Below are positions 46,933 through 59,702 of a DNA stretch of 64,000 nucleotides, piece after piece (the first letter of the stretch is position 1; each line of letters begins with the position of its first letter). Under the pieces are notes generated by a model that saw only the letters and a program-made list of their open reading frames with translations, searched no databases and was not told where the DNA came from. Source of the stretch: Symsagittifera roscoffensis (taxonomy: Eukaryota > Xenacoelomorpha > Acoela > Convolutidae); assembly GCF_963678635.1 (NCBI RefSeq), contig NC_087063.1, positions 78,513,617-78,577,616 of the forward strand, written 5' to 3'. The translations under genes and the position numbers were made by a program.

Positions 46933-49900
46933 GTGAGTTATTTGCTTTCATATATTTGGTCGGAACGGATATAAGATCCGATCAGATTCGTTTCCAGTTT
47001 TTCGGAAAAGCTGCGAGTCCGTTTCCTGCATTTTCTGTGAAGAACATACCAAAATGTTGCCGCCACAATAACTGAACGCGCTCCGTCTTTCAACACTGGA
47101 ATTCGTTCTGGGTATCACTACTTTGGGCCATCAAGTATTTCAAATATAGTTTGTCCAAATCCCTAAGTAGGGAAAAATATAGTGTGGTTAACGAGCTTGA
47201 CAACAATATTCAAAAGCTTGTGCTCAATTCATTGAGTTATTGGTAGTAGATGTAATTTATGCAGAAAAGTTGTTATAGGAGCTCTAAATTTTGATAACGG
47301 AAAGTTCTAGAATTTTTTGTTTTGAAATGGCAACTTGATTTGTTTTTTTTTTGCTTTTTTTCCAAATACACTTGTTTTATTCCTTCATTAACGCGTAACT
47401 TAAAAATTGTTTAAAAAATATAAATATGAGTCCCATTCTTTACCTCTCGTCCAATTAATTTTGATTGCGTTTTATGATTCCTTTCTCGAGAAAAATAGTT
47501 AAAGGTCTGCCCTTTTTGTATATTTCAAAATTTCCAGTTTAATTGTGTTCTTTTGACTATCGTACTTTTCGATATATTTTTTAAAAGTCTAGCTGATTGG
47601 AAATTATGTTTTTGGAAACAAAAACCGGCTATTGTTTTTGGCTTAATATGTATTTTTGGTAATTTTTTTCAAATTATGATTATGCGTATTGTCTATGCTT
47701 ATTGTTGTCTATGCTTATTTTTGTCTGTTGATTTGTGTCTATACTTATTTTTCTGAATTGATTAATAAAATTTTTCAACAAACAATTTTTCGAATCAATG
47801 GAAATTTAGTTTCCGGATTCGGACTTCTTGATTTTTAGCATTAAGATTGTTTTAAGATCTAACTTGCATTGGCTTCAGAAAAAAAAAGAAATATGTTTGT
47901 TCATTTCACAACCTTTTTATTCTCGATGGGGTTATCATTATGTGCATTTGTCAAAGTTTTCATTGCTTATCTTTTAAGCAATTTATGCAGGCCAGCTATG
48001 TTTAAATGTATTTTGCTATTTAGATGATTGATAATTTAAAAACCAGGCGATAGCTACTTTTTTTTCGTTTTATTTCATTACATACATTTTTCTGCTTCGC
48101 TTTTATGTAGAAGTTAACAGCAAATTGAGGTTCGACTGGTTTGAGCTTGAATGGTACTGAAATTGAGCCCAAAATATTTATAGAAGAAATATTGACTGAC
48201 GAACTTCAAGTATTTCAAGCAGAAGTTTTGATTTGACTGTTCTACAGTAAAAAAAAAGAGTTACTAAGTCTCAAAAGATAAAAGCTCAGGATATCATTTG
48301 ATTCCTACAAAATTACAAGTGTTGTATCGCAATAAGTGCAATTTATTGATTTCACCCTTGTCATAAGCAAGGATGTTGCAACCGAGGACTAAAATTTTTC
48401 CCGCGAAGAATTTCTTCACTGGATTTCGCACGTTAAAAGTTTACACGTGTTTCAACTGGCTTCTCAAAAAGTGAAAAAAGTTTATCATTCAGTGCAGCTG
48501 GTGCAGGGGAAACACCTGTTCGAGACGGGAAGGTTTGAGTTTCAAAAACGTCCGGGACCTGTTTTTTCAAACTGAAATTTTTCTACTTTTTCGGACCATC
48601 ATCCGGCTGGTTATTTTTGTCGGCTTAGTTATCGTATCACGGAAAAGCCCGTCTTTTATCTAAACTGCTGAACGCCATTGCTGAAATCCCATTAGTAGAG
48701 ATAATTGAGTTACGCGACTAGCGAGCGTTATCAATTCCAAAAACTGACTGTTTCTTGTAAACAACTTGTCGAACAAAAATAAATCATTTTCTGAAATCTT
48801 TTTCGTCCACCAACAGACACAACTTGAGCATGTCTGCATTTTAATTTCCTGTTCTCTCCAATATTTATTTCTTCCGTTAGCGTTAAACGTTAAACTTACC
48901 AACTCCGGATGAGCATTTTTCCCATTCTTTCGTTTTTCTTTGTCTTTTTTATTTACTCATCTTCAGTTTTTTTGTTTATCCCTTACCGGTTATATTAATA
49001 TCATATTGCGTCGCTGGATAAGCAAAGCAAGAGTATTATGCTTTGAATCTTCTGAGGGGGTGAATTAAAGCTTTTGAGAAATTTTGAAATTTTTTATGCA
49101 AATTGTTTTTGTTTTGGTGCAACTGATCTCTCGTCAAAAATTGTCGGCTTTGTTACCGCTCTTAAGTTTCATTTCGATGCAAATTCATCTTCAGTTGTTC
49201 ATGTTTGGCATATTTTTGAGGAACTGAACTTTATTCAAGACTAATCTTTTTACTCATAGCAGATTTCGTCTCAATTTCTGTCTCCTATGTTTGTGTTTTA
49301 TCGCAAGTGGCGCGGAGCTCTGCTTTGCCTCTGTGTCTGGAAAGGATGTTAAATACAAACTTCTAGATTGTTTTATACGTTCTTTCTATCGGGTTTGATC
49401 CGATGTATCATTTTCTTATACAAATGGTGTTATTCAATAAATGAGCAAGATGTTTTAAGTAACAGAAAACCAATTTAACTAAGTTTGATGAGCGACAATA
49501 ACATGTTTCCAGAGAATAGAGGCGAATTGACAAGAAATAACAAAACAACATTTGTGTATTAGTTTAATGAAGATGACTCTGTTAATTTTGTTAAAGATGA
49601 ATTGTCGCAACGCTTGAATCAATTTAAATTCATTTTTTTCCTAAAATTCTACTATATAATTAGACTTCTATTATGTAACTGCCCATGATTGCGAATCTAG
49701 TGAAAAAAATTGTTTCTTTAAATCCTTGTTCTTAGAATTTTAAATAAAACTATTTGACTATCGCATAGACCTTTGGTAGGAAAGCATTGTGTTTTTAGTC
49801 TGTCCCCTCTCGTTTCATCTAAGTAATTGTGTTGGTAATTTTCTTTCCATAACCCCTCTACACGAGGCGGGAAAAACTAAGAAGACAAATTTTGACTCCC

Positions 49901-50348
49901 TTAAACAAAGCTCGTAGGAGATTTGGTATCTTATTAAAGCTCTATTAGTTGTAATTCGTGTTAAAAAAATCAACAATTTTCTCATAAAAATCAATAATTT
50001 TCTGTGTGTCGAGAAAAACTGGTCCAAATATTTGCGGTTCTCAAGCATAGATAGACAAAAAATGATGAGAAGCTGACTTTCTTGTCCAATTCTACTAAAA
50101 TTTAACGTTTTAAAAGTTCGCGTTAAACTTTTTTTTGGTAATCGTATTTTTTCTGCTTAATATTTTTGTTTCACATTTATTTGTAAATACTTTTAAATAC
50201 TTGATGTTTTTATCACTCGTTCCGCCCAAGTTTTTTAGTTTTGCAATTGGGCCTTATTCAATGGTTAAATTCCGAGAACAAAACACTGATTGCACTGGTT
50301 GATATGGTTAAAACAAATGCGAACACTTTATTCCTTAGCCGGTAGGAC

Positions 50349-50541
50349 GGCAATTCGTAGCAGGCGACAATTCGTAACACGCCACAATTTGTAACAACGG
50401 GTTGGCAATTAGTATACGCTTGCTTTGCTGCGCTTGCATCCAGCACGAGAGCAATACTGCGCGTGAATCAGTGTTTCCCGCTATATGTACTGCTACGAAT
50501 CGTCGCTTGTTACGCATTGTCGCCCGTAACAAATTGTCGCC
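50349..50541. repeat. Inverted repeat of a GGCGACAATTCGTAAC motif
   Basis: The left side holds about four variants of GCGACAATTCGTAACA and the right side holds their reverse complements (GTTACGCATTGTCGCC, GTAACAAATTGTCGCC), with about 80 bp between. The form is that of a small foldback or miniature inverted-repeat element. Confidence 0.7.
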
Positions 50542-52067
50542 TCACTATCCTAGCCGAATTCTAACAGAGCCAAATTTTGAGCAGAGATGAAGGTGGTCAT
50601 TTTTCGGGGAACTATATTCTGTGTTTTTTTTTCCAGTCTGGGTTAAAATTTGCAGCTTATTTGAAGTAAACCAGAATATTTTACGAAACGTTCTATATTT
50701 TTGACCTATTCAGCTTATTTAAAAGTCGACTTAATATTGTAAATATAGTTTTTTGAGATGTTACTGAAAGTTGCTTGGCTAATTCTAGTCAATCAGATTG
50801 AAGCATAATAATTTTGGTTCAAAATTTTAAAATACTTAATTTTTGGACGGAATAGGGAAATAATATACCCATACTTGACAATAATTTGTTGACCAAGTTA
50901 ACATCGTCCCTCCAAATCCGTTTAGTGGAAAGAATGTTAACTTTGTTCCAAGATGAATTTTGAGTAATTTAGAATCGACTATTTTACACGCAGAGCTTAG
51001 CGCTTAGCAAGTTTAACCCAAATTAAACACTGGATGGAGGTTCATAACTTGGTCTATCTGGAGGAACAGGCGAGGATGTAAACTTGATCCTTATTTGATA
51101 ATAATTTTATTTTACATGATAATGGATAATTAAATACTTTCTTTCTATTTACTACGGTTTCTAGAAAAATTCCGTTGATTTGATGTCCGTTTTTAGCTGT
51201 TCATTTTAACTATTAAAAATACCAATTTTATAAGCGACGAAGTGCTTAGCTCGACCAAGTGGCGTTGCGAGGAAAATTTTTTAAATTGCTTAGAAGAGAT
51301 TAAATTATTATATATAAGCATTTTTTTACGGTCGTGTTTACCGCATTTATATAAATTGACCAAACAGACATGACTACCGATACAAATTCTCGCTACTAAG
51401 CTTCAACGTGAAATGGAATTTTTCCTTGTAAATGAAAATTGAGCTATGCTGTTAGATAAAAAAATTATTTGCTGCCTTTTTACCTGTGATCAAATACATT
51501 TGATACGTCAGCTAAGCTTACGCACTGCGGCTTCAAAAGCTCTATTGATCGTCATCTAAAGCAACCATTGACGCTATACAACTCCAAATAATACGTACAA
51601 AGCACAAAAGTAGTACCAATTCTTCATTTGGTACAAAAATAGAAATTTTTATTCTACCTTTGGCTTAATTTTTGCTAATGAGAAGCATATTGAGAATCTG
51701 AACTCAGTTTATTTGAACATCTATTAAAGGCGGTTAAGTTTGAACTCCGATGTTTGTTGTCTAAATATCATCGACATATTTGTCAGTTTTGTCTGTCTAA
51801 CGGTAACAATAGTGTTAAATCATCGGTCAAAGTCTTTATTCCATAACCTTGTTCATATGCTTCAGATGATGTGAAATATCCAAAAAGTTGTTTTACAGTT
51901 CAAGTTTATAATCATCTTTTCGTTTTGACCATTTGACAAAAAATAGTTTCTCTTCTATATTTTATTTTCCATTTTACTGACAAAAATGTTCGTCAACCAA
52001 TTATTTGAAATTTATTGAGTCATCTGGCTTAAAAGTTTAATCTTTTTCTATCTCGCGTTTTCCGAAA

Positions 52068-54062
52068 ATGGACAGCGAGTTGTCTCGGTCCGAGGTTTGG
52101 TTCTCACAACTGGTCAGACGAGTCAAACTAGACGATCAGATGTCTCAGTTCGGGTTTCTGACTCGCGAGGACTCCCGACTCCTCCGAATGTTTCTGCACA
52201 AGGAAGACTTCGACGTTGAAAAGGCACTCGACAGCCTGCGGAACTACTTAGATGTTAGAGTTCAGTGCCAAAAGGTGTTCAATCACTACAAAATGGACAG
52301 TTTGATCAAAGGAATTGTTACAAAGACCGTGTTGATACTGCCACAAATGTCCAAGGTGAGTTATTCCCAGTAGCGTGCCGAGGAGGGGGGGGGGGATTCT
52401 GGTTACCAAATTTTTCTAAAAGGCCCCCCTTTGGTAGAGCTTTACGAAATCCGTTTTGTTGCTAACCAACCTCAAAGTTTTTCTAAAGGCGCCTTCGGGC
52501 CTATATGAATAATTTTGAGGCGGAGCGCGCGCCAAAAAACGCAATTTTTTGATCAAAATTTTCCAAAAAGTCTTAAAACGCCTTTTTAACCTGTTTTTTA
52601 AAAAAATTTCCTGCGGCGCAGCAATTTTTCGACAAAATAGTATCCGTATCTGGAGAGCTCGGAAAATTAAAATGTTTGAAAAAAAGGCCGGCAAAACTTT
52701 CAAAATTTTTCGAAACCCCCCCCCCCCCCCCCCCAAAAAAAAACCAAGTTCTTAATCTTTGAAGTACCTTAAAAATTTAGGTCGGAATTAAAACAACTGT
52801 TGTATCTAGATCTTTTATGAAGTTCATAAATAAAATTATATTTGCCTGCTTCGCTCTGGGCTTCCGTGTAAAATAATCGATTATTAACTCATTATATTCG
52901 ATAAGTTTAGAATTTTATACAGACAGGCCATGAAAATGCATTATATTTGACTATTATCCATGGAATCTAATTGCGGGACTTTTCTTGTTCGTAGGCAGGT
53001 ACAGTGTTGGTGTTTAAAGTGGGGGCCTGGAACCCTAATGACTGTTCCATCTACGAGATTTCCGCCCTACTTACTCTACTTATGGAATCAGTTGGGCTGG
53101 ATGACTTAAGACGAAGCTGTGGATACTCGGTCATATATGATCTCAAGGTATGTAAATACAACTTATTTAATTACTTACTTGCTTCTTTGTCCTTCTCCTT
53201 GAACTCAGGTGTTGCCATGCTAGCATGCCCGTATTTGTTTCCAATTTTCATAATTTTTTGGTTTGTCTTCAGTCAAAACCGTTTCACTTTCAAATTAAAT
53301 ATTCGGCTGGCTTAAATTTAATTAAATCTAAATAAGTCTACATAAAATCGACGTTATTTTCTCTATAAATTCGGATTGCCAAATGTTTCTAAATTGTTCC
53401 ATTTGCTACTGTTTTATATCGCACCCATTTTCGTTGGAATTGGACATATTCGACAAATCGTCCATCAAGGGTTTTGACAGTGCTCGAAAAAATTGAAATG
53501 GTTAACCTACAAAAATTAATTCTTTGTCATTAATTAAAATTAATAAATTTAATTATTTTTTTTGATGAACTAGATTTCAAAATTTTCAAGTGTTCCATTT
53601 TCATGTGAAACATTGATTGATTTTTAAAAATTTGTACTAAAATTCCGTTCCACCGAATCTTCTTAATTTATTGGTGCTTATTGCTGTTACGTGGTATGCA
53701 TAATTTATGAACATTCGGTTTAGGGAGTTTTCCTGAAACAAATGCACGCTATGCGCCCTGCTGTTAAAGTTCTCAAGACAATCTCCCAGAGCTACCTGCC
53801 CTCTCAGTGCAAATACCAGCTGATTGCCAATGCCATGATGCCAGCTATGGTCACAGCCATGATGAACTTAGTCTCTTTTAGCAAAGACATCAAAAATGTA
53901 CCCTACCCACGTTCTGGTGACAACCAAAAAACAGATTTGGAAGATATATTTGGTGCTGATTTTGTACCCAATTTACCAGTAGAGTATGGAGGCTCTGAAA
54001 CCTACGATTGGTATGAGAGTACACAGAAAATGGTGCAAGAAAGTTTGACTGAGTTTGCTTAA
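52068..54062 (+). CDS. CRAL-TRIO domain protein (alpha-tocopherol transfer protein-like)
   Basis: Family members carry hydrophobic ligands such as tocopherol, retinaldehyde or phosphoinositides between membranes. Exons are 52068-52355, 52995-53147 and 53724-54062, all phase 0, with donors GTGAGT and GTATGT and acceptors GTTCGTAG and CGGTTTAG; the protein is 259 aa. Residues 1-70 are the CRAL-TRIO N-terminal helical domain (LLRMFLHKEDFDVEKAL). Next come VFKVGAWNPNDCSIYEI and DLRRSCGYSVIYDLKG, then the lipid-binding fold ending in LPVEYGGSETYDW (usual form LPxEyGG). At 259 aa it is shorter than the usual 280-320, so a small exon may be missing from my model. Which ligand it binds cannot be told. 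Confidence 0.85.
52369..52747 (+). repeat. Poly-G/poly-C bordered dispersed repeat in intron 1
   Basis: It starts CAGTAGCGTGCC followed by a run of about 11 G and ends in a run of about 18 C. Internal GCGCGCGCCAAAAAACGC and GGCGCAGCAATTTTT match, in reverse orientation, the copy ending at 54839. Non-coding; it splits neither exon. Confidence 0.5.
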
Positions 54063-54124
54063 ATTAGCAATGACAATTATTTTAGTCGAACAATTTAATC
54101 ATAGTTTCGAAGATTTTTGTTCCA

Positions 54125-54130
54125 AATAAA
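54125..54130 (+). terminator. Poly(A) signal of the CRAL-TRIO gene
   Basis: AATAAA 63 bases after the stop codon. Confidence 0.65.
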
Positions 54131-54529
54131 GGGCATAAAAAAGTTCAAATTTGTTCTGGGCAACTTCGATTAGCAAGATTATTGTATTTGGGTACAAGAC
54201 TTTTTCCCCATGATTAATTTGTTAACAATTCGTATGTAAAATATGTAACGTGCTTAATTTCTAACCGACGTTGTCTGCACATTTAGACTATCGATACCCC
54301 CCATGCTTGGAACGGAAAAGAAAAGAACCTGGTTCGAACTCCGCCCAGATTCTATTTTTTAAAATTGAAAAAATAATTTGGCTTTTCATCGCGTAATTTA
54401 ACCAGCTTATTTTTGTTGACTTGATTTACAAAACATGGGTTTTTCTTCGGATGGAAGCAAAACTTATTTTAATTCAAACTCAATCGGATTCATTCCTCTA
54501 AAATTTAAACTTTCCATCTATGATTATAT

Positions 54530-54839
54530 ATTAGATTTTTCGAGGTGGATGCGGATTTTCAAACATTTTTTGAAAATCTCGACCTGTTTTTGGGCGGCCA
54601 AGATGATTTTATCATCTCTCCCAAATCATTATATAGACATTTTTTCTGCGTCGCATTGAAATTGTTGAAAAGCAGGCAAAAAACTCATTTTGAGGTAAAT
54701 TACTGAACAATTTGGCCAAAATTTTGCGTTTTTCGGCGCGTGCTTTCCGTCAAAACTACGGGTTTCCTTTGGGTCGGCAGAGAGTCGAATCCCCGAGAGA
54801 AGGAGGCGTATGCCCCCCCCCCCCCTAAATTCGCTACTG
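54530..54839 (-). repeat. Poly-G/poly-C bordered dispersed repeat, second copy
   Basis: On the minus strand it starts CAGTAGCGAATTTA plus a run of about 14 G and contains GCACGCGCCGAAAAACGC and GCGACGCAGAAAAAATG, aligning in patches with 52369-52747. The left boundary is uncertain. Confidence 0.45.
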
Positions 54840-55413
54840 TATGTTATCCTTATTATTTCTGTTTTCGTTTAGTTCGCTTGAGAAATTTTTTAGGCCTAAG
54901 TGGTTTTGGTTTGTGTTATATCGGCTTAGTTGCGTCAAAATACGTCATTTAAGGACAAAATATATTTTCAAGCGTTTGTTTGTTTTTTGGGCCAGTAAAC
55001 TGAAAACTAGTATCAAATTTTTAAAGCTAATTTATACTACGTATTGTTGGCTTCTTTCCCGCTTGATAAACAGATTTTTAATTAGTGCGAATTAGCCTCG
55101 CAGTGCAAAGCAGGGTACTAGTTTACTTGTTTGGTCCCTCAAAAATGCTGTGGTCCCTAATAAAAACAGGTATTTCGCTCTTTTTATTGATTTTACGAGA
55201 AGAAACCACAAAAAATATGGTACAAAATGTTTTCAAAGGCTTCATCGTGAGTTTTTCCATATCTCTGGCGCCACATAAATTCGTCTAAATGTCCCGGCAT
55301 CATCTCGACATATGTACCCATCATATCATCACTTTAAAACGTTTTTTCGCGTTCTTCCACATGCACTCAATCTCATTGGCATGCGCTCCACTGATAGGAT
55401 CGACGAAATTCTC
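54840..55413. other. Unassigned AT-rich sequence
   Basis: No coding sequence or repeat recognised between the dispersed repeat and the Merlin fragment. Confidence 0.5.
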
Positions 55414-55893
55414 TCAATGAATGACAGTATGATGAACAAACACAGGGTTCACTGGAATATTAGCAACTCCGTTATAGGTCACCCACTGATCGGAGTGAAT
55501 AGTCGACCCTGGTCTGATAACTCTTTCAATTATAGGGAGCAGGGTTGCTGCACTTCTGTCAGATAAAAAATCCAAAAACCCTATTTTTTGCTCGGTGTGA
55601 ATGCCACCAAATACCCAGTGCTCTGGGACAATATGATCGCGGCTGTGCTTGCGTTTAGACATGACTGTTTCATTTATTTGGACAACTACCCCTGGTCCAC
55701 CTAAAGTAACAGGATGGTTGACAAGATAATTTGAGCAAATTTCCCGCATATAACTGTACCATTGAACAGCTGTGACTTAGCAACAGCCACCAACTCTATA
55801 GCAGTGCCCACAGGCACTTCATGTCCAGATAGCGACCCTTGACTGTGGATTCCTTTTCGCCTTTGTGAGTAGGGCAACGCCAAACTATAATAT
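55414..55893 (-). pseudogene. Merlin-type (ISXO2-like) DDE transposase, partial
   Basis: Read on the minus strand, WRCPTHKGEK is followed after a frame change by QWYSYMREICSNYLVNHPV, then LGGPGVVVQINET and WVFGGIHTEQK, then a block with TLLPIIERVIRPGSTIHSD. This order is that of Merlin and ISXO2/IS1016-like transposases. The first catalytic Asp, usually in QIDE, is Asn here (QINET). An internal stop and frame change and the lost C-terminus mark it as dead. Confidence 0.75.
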
Positions 55894-56099
55894 CACCTCG
55901 GCCTGCCTTTTGTTAAAAAGGTTGATTGTTCAATCCGTAAATTCCAAATGATAATCAACTTAATCTCACAAAGTTAACAATAAGAGTGACTCTAAAGATT
56001 ATCCAAGGGTGACAGACAATGCCAAGGACAGCACATGCTAATAGATTAATTAGCACCACGAATGACAGTTGATTGACGGCTGTAAGTTGAACTAAATAA

Positions 56100-56960
56100 A
56101 CTAAAAGCTGTTTATACCTTTTTAGGTTTCGGTTTCCGGTTCGCTGGAATAACAATCCAGAGGGTCCCGGCTGTCCGCTGGTGCCTGCGGATTTTAGAAT
56201 TGATGGTTCGTCGTCTTGATTTTCAGCCTGTTCACTAGTCAACCGGCGCGCGTGGCTACGATGATTGATGTCATATGCTAGATCCGATCGTATACCCCAG
56301 TTTGTTTCGGCTGGGTGTGGCATATCCCTCACTTTAGGGTCAGCGTCATTTAAACAAGCATTTTTCGTTTTATTACCCGCGACTAATCCAGATTTTGAAG
56401 AGATGGTTTTTTGTAAGATTCTGATTTTCGTCAAAGAAAATCGTCGCTACCTTCCGATTCGGAACCGCTGTTCTCAAATCGGCGCCCGGTCTTCTTCCGT
56501 TGCTTTTCTGTAGCAATTCGTCTTGTCGCCGGCTCTTTGACTTCGCCTGGGGTTGGAGGTGGTAGGATCGCTTGCGGTACTGTCGTTTTTGTTTTCTTTG
56601 ATTTTGGCTTCGTGGCCACCCGCAATTCTCTAAGCACAACCCCATTTTTTAACGTTAATGTATGAGCACTTTCTGCTCTAACTTTAGAATGAAGCTGTTT
56701 ATACTCTTTTAGGTTTCGGTTTTTCGGTTAGCTGGAATAACAATTCAGAGGGTCCCGGCTGTCCGCTGGTGCCTGCGGATTTTAGAATTGATGGTTCGTC
56801 GTCTTGATTTTCAGCCTGTTCACTGGTCAACCGGCGCGCGTGGCTTCGATGATTGATGTCATATGCTAGATCCGATCGTACACCCCAGTTTGTTTCGGCT
56901 GGGTGTGGCATATCCCTTACTTTAGGGTCAGTGTCATCTAAACCAGCATTTTTCGTTTTA
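56100..56960 (-). pseudogene. pol: Gypsy C-terminal Pol tail, unit 1, internally duplicated
   Basis: Two copies of a roughly 315-bp segment, about 585 bp apart (about 56100-56415 and 56690-57005), both encode DMPHPAETNWG, SDLAYDINHRSHARRL and SAGTSGQPGPS. Between them is a basic region with KKTKTTVPQAILPPP. The frames are broken. The intact order is visible in the copy at 61966-62700. Confidence 0.7.
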
Positions 56961-57707
56961 TTACCCGCGACTAATCCAGATTTTGAAGAGATGGTTTTTT
57001 GTAAGGTTTATTAAAACCGTGTTCGCTTCTCGACCATGATGCGCCTCGAATGGCAAGATTCTTAATGTTGCAATCTTCAAAAATCGGAGAGCACCAAGGG
57101 CCATTTCAATCATTTTCTCCAAAGATTCGGGATGTTTTTCTTGGACGAAAGTCAAAATGGAGTTTTTAAGACTACCAATAGTACGCCCCACGCACCCAGT
57201 TGCCCGGTGATCATTAACTGGTGATTTTATGATTTCAATACCCTCCCCCTTACAGAATAATTTAACTTCGTTTGACATAAAACTCGTTCCCTGGTACACG
57301 TGAACTTTCCTTGGCACCCCGTGATTTGTTTTATAACTTTTTAGAAACTTCATTATTTTATCAGACCGGTTATTTCCACAGACCATTGCCAACGGCCAAC
57401 GAGAAAACCGATCCACCTCCACTAACACATATTTTTGGGATTCATTTAAATAGTTAATGGGGCCCCAAAAATCCAGTTGAACTGATTTGTTTGGTTCTTT
57501 TGGTTCAGGTAAATTCCCGAGCTGATTCTTACTTAGAATCGTTTTTAAATTCTTACCGGCGGTGGTGCATTCAGGGCAGTCTTCAGCTATTGAAGCTATT
57601 GATCGGTAAATATAGGGGTACCAAACAACTTTCGCGGCATCAAACATATTGGTTTTCCCGTGATGATTTGCATGGATTCGGTTGTTAATTGCTGTTTGGA
57701 GGTTCAT
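56961..57707 (-). pseudogene. pol: Ty3/Gypsy integrase, array unit 1, catalytic residues lost
   Basis: H2C2 finger: IHANHHGKTN, then CPECTTAGKNLK. Core: QLDFWGPINY (Asp 1 kept); VHVYQGTSF, where the family has Asp; GCVGRTIGSLK, where the family has Glu. So two of the three DDE residues are substituted while the frame stays open for 248 codons. The FEAHHGREANTVL segment is the usual end of the core in this lineage. This lineage differs from elements A and B. Confidence 0.85.
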
Positions 57708-57776
57708 CGGAATTACAAGTTTTTAGTCCATCCACATGACGTTCTCTTTAAAGTAGAAGGCGTTAACAAATTGCGA

Positions 57777-58340
57777 TTAATAACGGTTTATAGCAGTAAT
57801 CTTTTCATGAATATTAGGATCCTTTGAAACTATGAGATCGCGAATCGCACTCAGTTGGGGGTCAGAAACGTAATTGGACTCTATGAACTTTAGATTAAAC
57901 AAGTCAGGTAATGTGGTAATCTTGTTTACAATCTTGCAATTACGAGGGATAATTGACATGCATATTGAGGTCGGATCCACGGGAGGGATCGTCTCACCTT
58001 TGAATGCCGAGAGTAACGAGAGGGTAGTGTTTGTCCGGACTGATTTCGTTTCCTTTGTAATGGCTTCTAAAGATACGTTATTTGGTGGTAATTCTTCTAT
58101 TTCATCACTGCTGCTGTTTAAACTCGGTTGTTGTTGCAAGAATTTCTGCCATTTCCTCATATTTTTGTCTATTTTTGATTTTAGAAATTAAATCTTGGAT
58201 TTTTAAATTTGATAAGCTTGAATGTGATAAATTTGAACAACTTTTCTTCGATTGAGTAATAGCACCGACTAATTTACTGCGAATCTTGCTTACCCATCGG
58301 TTTAATCCATGTGTTCGATTCTGATTGGTCGATTCCCGTT
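57777..58340 (-). pseudogene. pol: Linker region 5' of the integrase, unit 1
   Basis: Frames 58160-57777 and about 58340-58105 encode NYVSDPQLSAIRDLIVSKD and a Gln/Ser-rich region, the segment between RNase H and integrase. It ends at a junction where Merlin sequence of the next unit begins. Confidence 0.65.
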
Positions 58341-58347
58341 CGCATGC

Positions 58348-58636
58348 TACCAAATAACCAGTTCTCTGGGACAAAATGATCACGGCTGTGCTTGCGTTTA
58401 GACATGACTGTTTCATTTATTTGGACAACTACCCCTGGTCCACCTAAAGTAACAGGATGGTTGACAAGATAATTTGAGCAAATTTCCCGCATATAACTGT
58501 ACCATTGAACAGCTGTGACTTAGCAACAGCCACCAACTCTATAGCAGTGCCCACAGGCACTTCATGTCCAGATAGCGACCCTTGACTGTGGATTCCTTTT
58601 CGCCTTTGTGAGTAGGGCAACGCCAAACTATAATAT
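58348..58636 (-). pseudogene. Merlin transposase fragment, unit 2
   Basis: Same N-terminal and core segment as 55600-55893, including QINET. It is cut after VPENWLFG, where it joins the Gypsy linker. Confidence 0.75.
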
Positions 58637-58850
58637 CACCTCGGCCTGCCTTTTGTTAAAAAGGTTGATTGTTCAATCCGTAAATTCCAAATGATAATCA
58701 ACTTAATCTCACAAAGTTAACAATAAGAGTGACTCTAAAGATTATCCAAGGGTGACAGACAATGCCAAGGACAGCACATGCTAATAGATTAATTAGCACC
58801 ACGAATGACAGTTGATTGACGGCTGTAAGTTGAACTAAATAAACTAAAAG

Positions 58851-59702
58851 CTGTTTATACCTTTTTAGGTTTCGGTTTCCGGTTCGCTGGAATAACAATC
58901 CAGAGGGTCCCGGCTGTCCGCTGGTGCCTGCGGATTTTAGAATTGATGGTTCGTCGTCTTGATTTTCAGCCTGTTCACTAGTCAACCGGCGCGCGTGGCT
59001 ACGATGATTGATGTCATATGTTAGATCCGATCGTATACCCCAATTTGTTTCGGCTGGGTGTGGCATATCCCTCACTTTAGGGTCAGCGTCATTTAAACAA
59101 GCATTTTTCGTTTTATTACCCGCGACTAATCCAGATTTTGAAGAGATGGTTTTTTGTAAGATTCTGATTTTCGTCCAAGAAAATCGTCGCTACCTTCCGA
59201 TTCGGAACCGCTGTTCTCAAATCGGCGCCCGGTCTTCTTCCGTTGTTTTTCTTTAGCAATTCGTCTTGTCGCCGGCTCTTTGACTTCGCCTGGGGTTGGA
59301 GGTGGTAGGATCGCTTGCGGTACTGTCGTTTTTGTTTTCTTTGATTTTGGCTTCGTGGCCACCCGCAATTCTCTAAGCACAACCCCATTTTTTAACGTTA
59401 ATGTATGAGCACTTTCTGCTCTAATTTTAGAATGAAGCTGTTTAAACTCTTTTAGGTTTCGGTTTTTCGGTTAGCTGGAATAACAATTCAGAGGGTCCCG
59501 GCTGTCCGCTGGTGCCTGCGGATTTTAGAATTGATGGTTCGTCGTCTTGATTTTCAGCCTGTTCACTGGTCAACGGCGCGCGTGGCTTCGATGATTGATG
59601 TCATATGCTAGATCCGATCGTACACCCCAGTTTGTTTCGGCTGGGTGTGGCATATCCCTTATTTTAGGGTCAGCGTCATCTAAACCAGCATTTTTCGTTT
59701 TA
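58851..59702 (-). pseudogene. pol: Gypsy C-terminal Pol tail, unit 2
   Basis: Same layout as 56100-56960, with the same internal 585-bp-offset duplication (start points 58851 and 59437). Confidence 0.7.

Larger units (their letters stand above)
45880..52067. other. AT-rich intergenic region
   Basis: About 6.2 kb with no convincing coding exon on either strand; the ORFs are short and low in complexity. It contains an inverted repeat at 50349-50541 and a possible promoter/first exon near 46.8 kb, described separately. Otherwise I see nothing. Confidence 0.6.

Noticed and set aside
54331-54342. tRNA gene (GGTTCGAACTCC)
   Set aside because: The arms do not pair and there is no A box upstream.
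55701-55883. 60-codon ORF repeated three times
   Set aside because: It is a shadow frame of the Merlin transposase, whose motifs lie in other frames.
55955-56100. Hydrophobic membrane segment in a minus-strand ORF
   Set aside because: It is a chance frame through non-coding sequence after the Pol tail, copied in each array unit.
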